From: JBOGED01 sp050743625
GTDB taxonomy: Bacteria > Actinomycetota > Nitriliruptoria > Euzebyales > Egibacteraceae
NCBI GenBank assembly: GCA_050743625.1
Contig: JBOGED010000205.1
Location: 1 to 6,250, forward strand
DNA length: 6,250 bases
Direction: 5' to 3'
Shown here one piece after another: positions 1-5,703 of the stretch (positions within the stretch are counted from its first letter, which is position 1; each line of letters opens with the position of its first letter). Below the pieces are notes generated by a model. It worked only from the letters and a program-made list of their open reading frames with translations. It searched no databases and was not told where the DNA came from. Made by a program: the position numbers and the translations under genes.

Positions 1-26
1 ACTTAGGGGAGCATGCTCTCCTAAGT
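1..26. repeat. 26-bp near-perfect palindrome at the window edge
   Basis: Positions 1-26 read ACTTAGGGGAGC-AT-GCTCTCCTAAGT. Every pair is complementary except one G-T at 8/19. As RNA it would fold into an 11-bp stem with a CATG loop. No T-run follows on either strand, so a classical intrinsic terminator is not evident. It may be the end of something lying to the left, or a dispersed palindromic repeat. The 9-mer CTTAGGGGA recurs at 4643-4651, which may be chance. Confidence 0.6.
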
Positions 27-130
27 CGGAGTTAGGGGTTCTTAGAACGTGTTTGAGAACGTCGGTGAGGTCCCACGGACTCGATTTCGCTGGCTCGCGG
101 GCAAACTCGGCAGGCCACTTCGTCCAGCTC

Positions 131-162
131 GCAACTTTCCTTCGCATGCGAAGGAAAGTTGC
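131..162. repeat. Perfect 32-bp palindrome (GCAACTTTCC family)
   Basis: The half-site GCAACTTTCCTTCGCA is followed directly by its exact reverse complement, with no spacer. It shares the GCAACTTTCC...GGAAAGTTGC arms with the palindrome at 190-229 and a variant arm with the one at 5664-5703. It lies inside the MITE-like element. Such a sequence forms a stable hairpin or cruciform on either strand. It could stop or protect transcripts of the minus-strand peptide gene upstream, which is inference. Confidence 0.85.
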
Positions 163-189
163 TGTTCAACTGCGTTGTCGGGCTCGCCA

Positions 190-229
190 GACGGCAACTT
201 TCCGTCGGATCCGGAGGAAAGTTGCCGTC
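190..229. repeat. 40-bp near-perfect palindrome (GCAACTTTCC family)
   Basis: Outer arms of 14 bp (GACGGCAACTTTCC and its reverse complement GGAAAGTTGCCGTC) flank a centre that is itself nearly palindromic around GGATCC. The pairs 204/215 and 205/214 are the only mismatches. It is the second member of the family within 30 bp of the first. The inner sequence differs while the outer arm complementarity is kept, which suggests selection or a mechanism maintaining the hairpin rather than the exact sequence. Confidence 0.85.
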
Positions 230-295
230 GAGCACCGAAGGCCCAGGAACTCCGACCCTGAGCCACTTCTTAAACACGTTCTTAGAGATCCGCGT

Positions 296-445
296 TCAGC
301 AGCAGGGCGGCGGCTGAGGCGCCGGCGACGGCGGGGGGGTGCTGGGTGGTGGGTCGGCGAATGCTGACTGTGCCGGAAGCGCAAGTGCCCAAAACATGAT
401 CAAGAGCGCTATCAGCACGACTTTACGTGTGACTACACTGACCAT
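296..445 (-). CDS. Small exported proline-rich peptide, 49 aa
   Basis: This short gene runs from ATG at 445 to TGA at 296. The ATG has a GAGG Shine-Dalgarno (453-456) spaced by 7 nt. The product starts MVSVVTRK and has a hydrophobic core VVLIALLIMFWALAL (residues 9-23) followed by PAQSAFA, an ideal signal-peptidase I site predicting cleavage after Ala30. The mature part would be only 19 residues: DPPPSTPPPSPAPQPPPCC, rich in proline and ending in two cysteines. No lipobox precedes the cleavage site. It lies 113 bp downstream of the STAND-WD40 gene on the same strand, so co-transcription is possible. A run of seven identical bases (333-339) sits in the proline codons. The family is not recognised and the function is unknown. 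It could be a secreted signal, a wall-associated peptide or a thiol-reactive peptide. Signal peptide plus ribosome site make a real gene likely. Confidence 0.72.
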   Translation of the reverse strand: MVSVVTRKVVLIALLIMFWALALPAQSAFADPPPSTPPPSPAPQPPPCC

Positions 446-558
446 TCGGGAGCCTCAAATCGTTGGTGTGTATTCAATTACACGTTTCATGGGTTGTTTT
501 ACCCGATGCTGCCATGTCTGACCTGCCCGATCCGCAGTTTCTGGGTTCCCGGGAGCAA
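446..558 (-). promoter_or_regulatory. AT-richer leader with imperfect palindrome upstream of the peptide gene
   Basis: This gap between the STAND gene stop and the peptide start is clearly less GC-rich than its surroundings, especially 455-505. It contains an imperfect 16-bp palindrome, on the minus strand GTGTAATTGAATACAC (468-483), with two mismatched centre-side pairs. It sits about 22 nt upstream of the peptide start codon and overlaps AT-rich hexamers that could serve as a -10. A promoter or operator for an independently expressed peptide is plausible, but no convincing -35/-10 pair was found. Confidence 0.3.
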
Positions 559-3500
559 TCACGAACGTGGTGATTCGGTGAGGAAGGCTTGGCGTTCCTC
601 GGGCGTGAGCTCGCGAGTCGCGCGTTCGTCGGCCAGTGAGATCATCTCGGCGATAGGACGACAAACCGAGCAGCTCCATACCCGTGTGGTGGAGTCGTAG
701 CTGGAGCTTGCCAGCCATCTCCCGTCAGGGCTGAGCGCGACGCCGAATACCAGGTCGGCGTGACCACGAAACACGACCGGGGCACTGCCACCCGCAGCCT
801 CCCATACTCGGACGGTGCTGTCCTCGCCACCACTGACCAGCCAGTGCCCGTCGGGGCTGAACGCGACGTCATACGCAGCCCCTTCGTGACCGATGAGCTG
901 AACGGGGACCGCTCCGCGCTCCAACGCCCATAGCCGCAGGATGCCGTCCTGACCGGCGCTGGCCACCCGCTGCCCGTCGGGGCTGAACGTGACACTCCAC
1001 ATCGGGCCGCCGGTGCCGCGGAACACGAGGGGATCCGCCCCGGTTGCCAGATTCCATACCCGTACCGTGCCGTCCTGGCCGGCGCTGGCCACCCGCTGCC
1101 CGTCCGGGTGGAACGCAACTCGTTCCACCGGGCCATCATGGCCGTTGAGCACGAGGAAGTCCGCTCCAGTCGCGAGATTCCATACCCGTACGGTGCCGTC
1201 CCCGCCGGCGCTTGCGACTTGTTGCCCGTTAGGGCTGAACGCGACCGAGTTGACCGAGCCGCGGTGACCGCGGAGCACGAGGGGATCGGCCGTGGTCCCT
1301 GGCGTCCACACCCGTATGGCGCCGTCCTGCCCCGCGCTTGCGAGGCGTCGCCCATTGGGGCTGAACGCGACCCCGTAGACGTAACCCTCATGGCCGCGGA
1401 GGATGAGGGGCTCGGCTCCGCTCGCGGTGCCCGTTATCCCGTTCCAGATGCGTACGGTGCCGTCCTGCCCCGCGCTTGCGGCCTGTCGCCCGTCGGGGCT
1501 GAACGCCACACGGTAGACGCTGCCGAGGTGGCCGGAGAACACCTTGCCGCCGATGGCTTGAATATCCCATACCCGTACCCTGCCGTCGTCCGCGGGACTT
1601 CCCAGGCGCCGCCCGTCGGGGCTGAACGCGACGTCCCATACCGGACCTTTCTGCCCTCGGAGCACGAGAGGATCCCCTTGGCCGGAGGAGTCCCAGATAT
1701 GCACTGTCCCGTCGTTGTTGGCGCTTGCCACCTGCCGACCGTCGGGGCTGAAGGCGACCTCCCACACGATGCCCTGATCGCCGCGAAGAACGGCGCTGGC
1801 GGCTCCGGTTGCCAGGTCCCAAAACCTGAGCGTGCCGTCGAAGCCGGCGCTCGCTACCCGCTGCCCGTCTGGGCTGAACGCGACGCCGTACACCGGGCCC
1901 TGGTGGCCGCGCAGGACGATCGGCTCGGCTCCGCCCACGAGGTCCCATATCCGGACCGTGCCGTCGGCAACGGTGGCGGCCAGCCGTGTCCCGTCCGGGC
2001 CGAACGCGACGCCGTAGACGGACCCGTCATGGCGCAGCACGACCGGCTCGCCTCCACCCGCCACACCCCACACCCGTACGGTGGTATCCTCACCCCCGGT
2101 GGCCACGCGCTGCCCGTCTGGGCTGAACGCGACAGCGTAGACAATGCCCTCATGCCCACGGAGCACGAGCGGGTCAGCACCGTCGACTAGGTCCCAGAGG
2201 CGCAGCGTCCCATCCTCACCAGTGCTCGCCAGCTGCCTGCCGTCAGGACGGATGGCAAGGCTCTTCATGGGACCTTCGTGGACCACGACCGGTCGGAGTT
2301 GGCCGGTAAGATCCCAGGTACGCAGGGAGCCGTCTTCCCCGATGCTGAAGAGCCGTTGCCCGTCTGGGCTGAACACGGCGTCGTTCGCGGGACCCTCGTG
2401 ACCCTCGAACTCCCGGTAGGGCCGCAGGTTCAGTAGCGCCTGGCGAAGCGATGCTTCCGCCTCCGGCGTCGGGCTGATCTCGAGCGCTTCCTTTGCGAGC
2501 AGGACGCTGAGCTCCGGATCGAGCGCGAGCTGAGCCTGCGCGCGGGTCGCGACCTGGCGAGAGAACGCGGTGATCGCCACAGTGCGATTGACCGCGGCCC
2601 AGACGGCGAGGACGGTGATCACGGTGAGCACCGCGGTAAGGCTGAGCGCGGCCAGCCGTGCCCGCCTTCGCGCGGTGGCGCGCTTCCGTTCCTCGTGCCG
2701 TTCGCTTGCGGTGAGGAACTCTCGTTCCCGATGGTTGAGGTCCGCGGTCGGCCGATCGCGCCAGGCGGCGAGACGCCCTTCACCGTAGAGGAACCCGTCC
2801 GCGCGACCGTTGTCGTTCCATTCGATGGCTGCGTCGGTGAGGCGTCGCTGGGCTCGTAGAAGGTCGCGGTCCTCGTCGATCCAGCCACGCAGGCGCGGCC
2901 AACCGCGGATAAGCGCCTCGTGGCTGACGTCGACCACGGGCGTGCCACTGACCTCGTCACGGCTGGTCGTCAACAGCCGCGCGTTGGCCATGGCGCCGAC
3001 CACCGCCTCCAGCTCCCCCTCCTCTCCGGGTGTGAGCAGCTCGCTGTACTCAGCCCGGCGACGCGTGTCCTCCGCTCCCTCGCTTGGCTGGATCAGCCGC
3101 AGCAGCACCCGACGAGCGACCTGCCGCTGACCAGGGGTAAAGGCCTGATAGATCGCATCGGCGCGCTGCGCCAACGCACGCTCCACCCCACCGCTGGCCA
3201 CATAGGCCTCCAGCGTCAACGACGTCTTGCGGCGCCGCCGCCAGACCTCCAGCAGGACGTACTCGAGCAGCGGGAGCGTGCCCGGCCGGTCGGCGACATC
3301 AGCGAGGATGGTCTCGACCAATCCGGCATCCATCTCCAAACCCGCTCGCCGGGCCGGCTCCTCGATAACCTGGCGCAGCCCCTGCGAACCCAACGGGCTC
3401 ACGAGGAACTGCCGATCAGCCATCAACTCCGCCAACTGCGGGTAGGCGGCGCAGTGATGGTAGAAGTCGGCTCGCATCGCCAGCAACACCACCGCACGAC

Positions 3501-4311
3501 CGCCCGGGACGGTGGCCGCGTGGCACAGGTTGGCCACAAATATCGCCCGCGCGCCCTCGTCCGCGCACAGGGTGAAGGTCTCCTCGAACTGGTCCACCAC
3601 CAGCAACAGGCGCTCCCCGTCGCCGCGCTCGGCGAACGCCAACGACACCGCCAGATCCACAGAGCGCTTGTCGGCTTCGAGCCGGTTGATCGTCTCCTGC
3701 ATCGATTCGTCAGGCAGCAGCCGCCCCAACACCGCGGCCAAGATGCTCAACGGCCGAGACGTCGGAGTGACGATGCGCGGGGTCCACGAATCGCTGCCGA
3801 CCACGGCGCCGCGTGCCAGCGCCGGCACCACCCCCGCACGGACCAGCGAGCTCTTCCCACAACCCGAAGGGCCCAACACCGCGAGAAACCGGCTATCCGC
3901 CAGCTTGCCTACCACCCGGGCGACGTCGTCATGCCGGCCGAAGAAGCGATCGGCGTCCTCGGGCTGGAAGGCATCCAATCCTAGATACGGTGCATCCTTC
4001 ACCCCCGTCGCAAGCTCTGCCTGCGCGGAGGCCCCGTTCGGCGCCGCTAACTCCGCCGCGACCTCCCGCCAGCGCGCCTCCCACTCCGGCACGTCCCCGT
4101 CACACGCCTTCACGTAGGCAAGGGTTACGTCGAGCGTCGGGAAACGCTCACCACCGGCCGCCTCCGACAGCGCCGTCACCGAGTAGCACGCACGCTTGGC
4201 CAGCTGCCGATAGCTCGGACCACCCGCCCCCTGCCGCAGCTGCCGCAGCTCCACCGCGAACCGCTGCAGCGGACCTTCCTTTGGATCAATCGGACGCTCA
4301 GGTCGCCCCAT
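559..4311 (-). CDS. XRE-HTH / STAND NTPase / transmembrane / 14 x WD40 protein, 1250 aa
   Basis: A multidomain signalling protein. Residues ~14-85 form an XRE-like helix-turn-helix (SYRQLAKRACYSVTALSEAA). Residues ~108-480 form an nSTAND1-type P-loop NTPase: the lead-in YLGLDAFQPEDADRFFGR, Walker A GPSGCGKSS (147-155), Walker B LLLVVDQFEE (235-244), MRADFYHHC (279-287), and the family motif DVSHEALIRGWPRL (461-474). A hydrophobic helix at ~552-575 follows a very basic stretch (EERKRATARRRAR), predicting one membrane pass with the ATPase inside. Residues 634-1213 hold 14 WD40 repeats, enough for two seven-bladed propellers, then a tail with CSVC and ELTPEERQAFL. Known STAND proteins act as ATP-dependent switches in which the repeats sense and the NTPase oligomerises. 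If the single helix is real, the propellers would lie outside the cell. The start at 4311 is the only Met before the HTH; its ribosome site is weak. The ligand, the DNA target and any role in defence are unknown. Confidence 0.95.
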   Translation of the reverse strand: MGRPERPIDPKEGPLQRFAVELRQLRQGAGGPSYRQLAKRACYSVTALSEAAGGERFPTLDVTLAYVKACDGDVPEWEARWREVAAELAAPNGASAQAELATGVKDAPYLGLDAFQPEDADRFFGRHDDVARVVGKLADSRFLAVLGPSGCGKSSLVRAGVVPALARGAVVGSDSWTPRIVTPTSRPLSILAAVLGRLLPDESMQETINRLEADKRSVDLAVSLAFAERGDGERLLLVVDQFEETFTLCADEGARAIFVANLCHAATVPGGRAVVLLAMRADFYHHCAAYPQLAELMADRQFLVSPLGSQGLRQVIEEPARRAGLEMDAGLVETILADVADRPGTLPLLEYVLLEVWRRRRKTSLTLEAYVASGGVERALAQRADAIYQAFTPGQRQVARRVLLRLIQPSEGAEDTRRRAEYSELLTPGEEGELEAVVGAMANARLLTTSRDEVSGTPVVDVSHEALIRGWPRLRGWIDEDRDLLRAQRRLTDAAIEWNDNGRADGFLYGEGRLAAWRDRPTADLNHREREFLTASERHEERKRATARRRARLAALSLTAVLTVITVLAVWAAVNRTVAITAFSRQVATRAQAQLALDPELSVLLAKEALEISPTPEAEASLRQALLNLRPYREFEGHEGPANDAVFSPDGQRLFSIGEDGSLRTWDLTGQLRPVVVHEGPMKSLAIRPDGRQLASTGEDGTLRLWDLVDGADPLVLRGHEGIVYAVAFSPDGQRVATGGEDTTVRVWGVAGGGEPVVLRHDGSVYGVAFGPDGTRLAATVADGTVRIWDLVGGAEPIVLRGHQGPVYGVAFSPDGQRVASAGFDGTLRFWDLATGAASAVLRGDQGIVWEVAFSPDGRQVASANNDGTVHIWDSSGQGDPLVLRGQKGPVWDVAFSPDGRRLGSPADDGRVRVWDIQAIGGKVFSGHLGSVYRVAFSPDGRQAASAGQDGTVRIWNGITGTASGAEPLILRGHEGYVYGVAFSPNGRRLASAGQDGAIRVWTPGTTADPLVLRGHRGSVNSVAFSPNGQQVASAGGDGTVRVWNLATGADFLVLNGHDGPVERVAFHPDGQRVASAGQDGTVRVWNLATGADPLVFRGTGGPMWSVTFSPDGQRVASAGQDGILRLWALERGAVPVQLIGHEGAAYDVAFSPDGHWLVSGGEDSTVRVWEAAGGSAPVVFRGHADLVFGVALSPDGRWLASSSYDSTTRVWSCSVCRPIAEMISLADERATRELTPEERQAFLTESPRS
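673..2412 (-). repeat. Tandem WD40-coding repeats, 14 units of about 40-46 codons
   Basis: Each unit encodes roughly GH-x-G-x-VYxVAFSPDGQRVASAGxDGTVRVWD. The terminal W positions are residues 666, 706, 748, 789, 831, 873, 915, 956, 1002, 1044, 1086, 1128, 1170 and 1212. DNA identity is high between some neighbours: a block of about 24 bp with the core GGCCACCCGCTGCCCGTC occurs at 955-978 and 1081-1104. A GAT/GAG-TTCCATACCCGTAC block recurs near 1048 and 1178. This points to recent unit duplication or gene conversion, and units 8-12 are the most alike. Units 2, 4, 6, 7 and 12 lack the canonical GH dipeptide, so not every blade is standard. Confidence 0.9.
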
Positions 4312-4349
4312 GGCTCATCTCGTCGATCAGCGATTTCCCCTGCACAACG

Positions 4350-4377
4350 ATGCTATCGAGCATTGCGGGCCTTTCAC
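4350..4377 (-). promoter_or_regulatory. Candidate sigma-70-type promoter of the STAND-WD40 gene
   Basis: On the minus strand GTGAAA (4372-4377) and TAGCAT (4350-4355) are separated by 16 bp; each matches 4 of 6 consensus bases. A start of transcription near 4343 would leave a leader of about 30 nt. The -10 hexamer lies in an imperfect inverted repeat, ATGCT-CGAT-AGCAT (4350-4363), a possible operator and a possible site for the protein's own HTH. A C7 run (4387-4393) lies 10 bp beyond the -35. The motif match is modest. Confidence 0.3.
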
Positions 4378-4465
4378 GGCGCATGGCCCCCCCGCCAGGG
4401 TTAACGCCGCGGCATCAGGCAATACTGGTGATACCGACGGCAGGCGTGAGTGAGGAAGCGAAAAA

Positions 4466-4621
4466 ATGGGATTGCTCAAGGGAGCTCTTAAGACCGGCCT
4501 CGTGATGAAGGCGATCGAGGTCGCTCGTCGCGAGGCGAGCAAGCCAGAGAACCAGCGCAAGGCCAAGGAGCTCTTCGCGAAGGTGACCGACCGCGTCGGC
4601 ACCAAGACTCGCCGCCTCTAG
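4466..4621 (+). CDS. Small basic helical protein, 51 aa, function unknown
   Basis: ATG at 4466 to TAG at 4621, preceded by a GAGGA Shine-Dalgarno (4452-4456) with 9-nt spacing. The product is MGLLKGALKTGLVMKAIEVA followed by RREASKPENQRKAKELFAKV and TDRVGTKTRRL. It has 14 Lys/Arg against 5 Asp/Glu, no Cys, no signal peptide, and looks almost wholly helical, with a hydrophobic N-terminal half and a charged C-terminal half. Third codon positions are mostly G or C, as in the neighbouring genes, which supports real coding. It is transcribed divergently from the STAND-WD40 gene, with 154 bp between the starts, so they may share regulation. No family is recognised. A nucleic-acid-binding or membrane-surface protein is conceivable from charge alone; no function is claimed. 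A peptide this short is easily missed by gene callers. Confidence 0.75.
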   Translation: MGLLKGALKTGLVMKAIEVARREASKPENQRKAKELFAKVTDRVGTKTRRL

Positions 4622-4718
4622 GGCGTCAGCCCGGATCGTCCTCTTAGGGGACTTTGATCCGCGAAGTCGTTGCGCGTGAGTCAAGTTTGGGAGTCATGTT
4701 GACGTCGTGTCCCCGGGC

Positions 4719-4773
4719 CGGCTGTGTGCTGGATCGCGGCGGCATTCCGCCGCGATCCAGCACAGAACAGCCG
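4719..4773. terminator. Strong hairpin between convergent genes, likely bidirectional terminator
   Basis: A perfect 18-bp stem (4725-4742 with 4747-4764) closes a CATT loop. After a 3-nt bulge (4765-4767) it is extended by 6 bp, CGGCTG (4719-4724) with CAGCCG (4768-4773). It lies 97 bp after the small plus-strand gene and 61 bp after the exporter stop on the minus strand, where a shared terminator is expected. Neither side has a T-run, so termination would rest on stem strength, as often seen in GC-rich actinobacteria. It could instead be a dispersed palindromic repeat. Confidence 0.65.
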
Positions 4774-4834
4774 CCAACTCCACGCGCCACCGCCCCACCA
4801 CCCACACCCTCGTCGGGCTGGGGCCAAAGCCCGG

Positions 4835-5500
4835 CTAGTCCTTGCGTCCCGTGAGCGCGAGTCGCGCGCCGATCCCGATCATGGCGAGGCCGCCCGCACC
4901 GCCGATGGCCTCCAGCCGGCGAGGCGATCGGCCCAGCCACGATCGGGCCGCGCTCGCGACGAGCGCCCAGACGCTGTCCGAGATCAGCGCGACCGCGAAG
5001 AACACCGCGCCGAGTAGCAGCATCTGGACTGGGACGTGCCCGGCCTGACGGTCGACGAATTGCGGGAGGATCGCGGTGAAGAAGACGATGTTCTTTGGGT
5101 TCGCGATGCCAACGACGAAGGCCTCTTGCAGGACACGGCGGGGCGTCTTTGCCTCGACGACCGCGTCGAGCGCGCCGGGAAGCGAGCGCCGGTGCCGGAT
5201 CGCCTGGGCACCCAGGTACATGAGATAGACCGCTCCGACCAGCTTGATGGCGGTGAAGATAGCGACTGAGCGTTGCACCAGGGCGCCGATGCCGAACGCA
5301 ACGGCGACGACCTGCATGTAGACACCCAAGGCGTTGCCGAACACCGTTGCCAAGCCGGCGGCCCGGCCCAACACCAGCGAGCGCGATATGACAAACAGCA
5401 CACTCGGGCCTGGAGCCGCGATCACGGCGAGCGCGGTCAGGGTGAACGCGACGAGGTGTCCCGTGGACAGCACAACCCCACGATAGGCGCGCATCCCCAT
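4835..5500 (-). CDS. LysE/RhtB-family amino-acid exporter, 221 aa
   Basis: A membrane exporter of the LysE/RhtB superfamily, whose members pump out amino acids such as lysine, homoserine, threonine or leucine, driven by the proton gradient. Family marks seen: APGPSVLFVISRSL (29-42), GRAAGLATVFGNALG (45-59), KLVGAVYLMYLGAQAIR (86-102), GIANPKNIVFFTAILPQFV (131-149) and a closing glycine-rich helix (198-217). About six membrane helices fit ~15-38, 51-75, 80-100, 125-147, 157-182 and 198-217. The ATG at 5500 was chosen because AGGGAG (5510-5515) sits 9 nt upstream. A GTG at 5473 gives 212 aa beginning at LSTGHLVAF, closer to the usual family start and length, and cannot be excluded. The longer open frame to 5701 is rejected because its start lies in a palindrome. 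The substrate cannot be told from sequence. No regulator gene is adjacent. Confidence 0.93.
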   Translation of the reverse strand: MGMRAYRGVVLSTGHLVAFTLTALAVIAAPGPSVLFVISRSLVLGRAAGLATVFGNALGVYMQVVAVAFGIGALVQRSVAIFTAIKLVGAVYLMYLGAQAIRHRRSLPGALDAVVEAKTPRRVLQEAFVVGIANPKNIVFFTAILPQFVDRQAGHVPVQMLLLGAVFFAVALISDSVWALVASAARSWLGRSPRRLEAIGGAGGLAMIGIGARLALTGRKD

Positions 5501-5663
5501 CTGCGCCCGCTCCCTGCCGGACGCCCGCGCGATCGCCGACGCCGCCGATGCCGTACCCCTTGCGCCTCGCTTACACATTTGTCGCCCGCCCGGGTCTGCG
5601 CGCTCGACGCGCCGGGCGAACGGGCGCAGCGCCGCCCTTGGTGCGCACCGTATCTCTGCGGCG

Positions 5664-5703
5664 GAGTGCAGGTTTCCTCCGGACCCGAAGGAAACCTGCA
5701 CTC
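5664..5703. repeat. 40-bp palindrome with perfect 15-bp arms (GCAGGTTTCC variant)
   Basis: The arms GAGTGCAGGTTTCCT (5664-5678) and AGGAAACCTGCACTC (5689-5703) are exact reverse complements around a 10-nt loop CCGGACCCGA. It resembles the palindromes at 131-162 and 190-229: GCA, two variable bases, TTTCC, a centre with CGGA/CGAA, then GGAAA, two variable bases, TGC. The two variable bases (AC to GG) changed together in both arms, keeping the stem. It lies about 165 bp upstream of the exporter start, in non-coding DNA. Confidence 0.85.

Larger units (their letters stand above)
45..281. mobile_element. MITE-like non-autonomous element (237 bp)
   Basis: The left end reads GAACGTGTTTGAGAA inward from 45. 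The right end, read inward on the minus strand from 281, is GAACGTGTTTAAGAA, so 14 of 15 bases match, with looser similarity continuing inward (GTCGGTGAGGTC against GTGGCTCAGGGTC). Both ends abut a TTA direct repeat (42-44 and 282-284), as expected of a 3-bp TNA target duplication. That type is known for some IS5-family groups, but the family assignment is inference. There is no transposase; the interior holds two large palindromes (131-162 and 190-229). The right end lies 14 bp beyond the stop codon of the small exported-peptide gene. Alternative: a decayed IS remnant, or chance short inverted repeats. Confidence 0.55.

Noticed and set aside
32..384. Several short open frames through the left palindromes (products with FLRMRRK or NFPSHAKESC strings)
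   Set aside because: These strings are simply translations of the palindromes on both strands, with no ribosome sites or family match.
642..1391. Minus-strand 249-codon frame inside the WD40 region
   Set aside because: Same-strand out-of-frame shadow of the WD40 repeats; the repetitive product merely reflects the repeats.
1108..2190. Long plus-strand open frame of 360 codons opposite the WD40 region
   Set aside because: It mirrors the WD40 periodicity (repeated PVGAERD blocks) in antisense of a clearly real gene. Its length follows from high GC and repeated codons, with no independent domain or ribosome site.
673..2412. Regular ~126-bp repeats considered as a CRISPR or satellite array
   Set aside because: The repeats are degenerate, in frame and encode WD40 units; they lack short identical repeats with unique spacers.
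2920..3984. Plus-strand open frame of 354 codons opposite the STAND domain
   Set aside because: Antisense to the NTPase domain. The composition is Gln/Arg/His-rich with no recognisable motif.
3813..4505. Plus-strand frame crossing the STAND gene start into the small basic gene
   Set aside because: Proline/arginine-rich low-complexity product overlapping two better-supported genes in other frames.
4654..4854. Plus-strand 66-codon frame across the hairpin region
   Set aside because: It reads through the strong hairpin and overlaps the exporter's 3' end; proline-rich chance composition, no clear ribosome site.
5501..5701. 67-residue N-terminal extension of the LysE-type exporter
   Set aside because: Its ATG lies inside the 5664-5703 palindrome, the added residues are Arg/Ala-rich and not family-like, and the internal ATG at 5500 has a good ribosome site.
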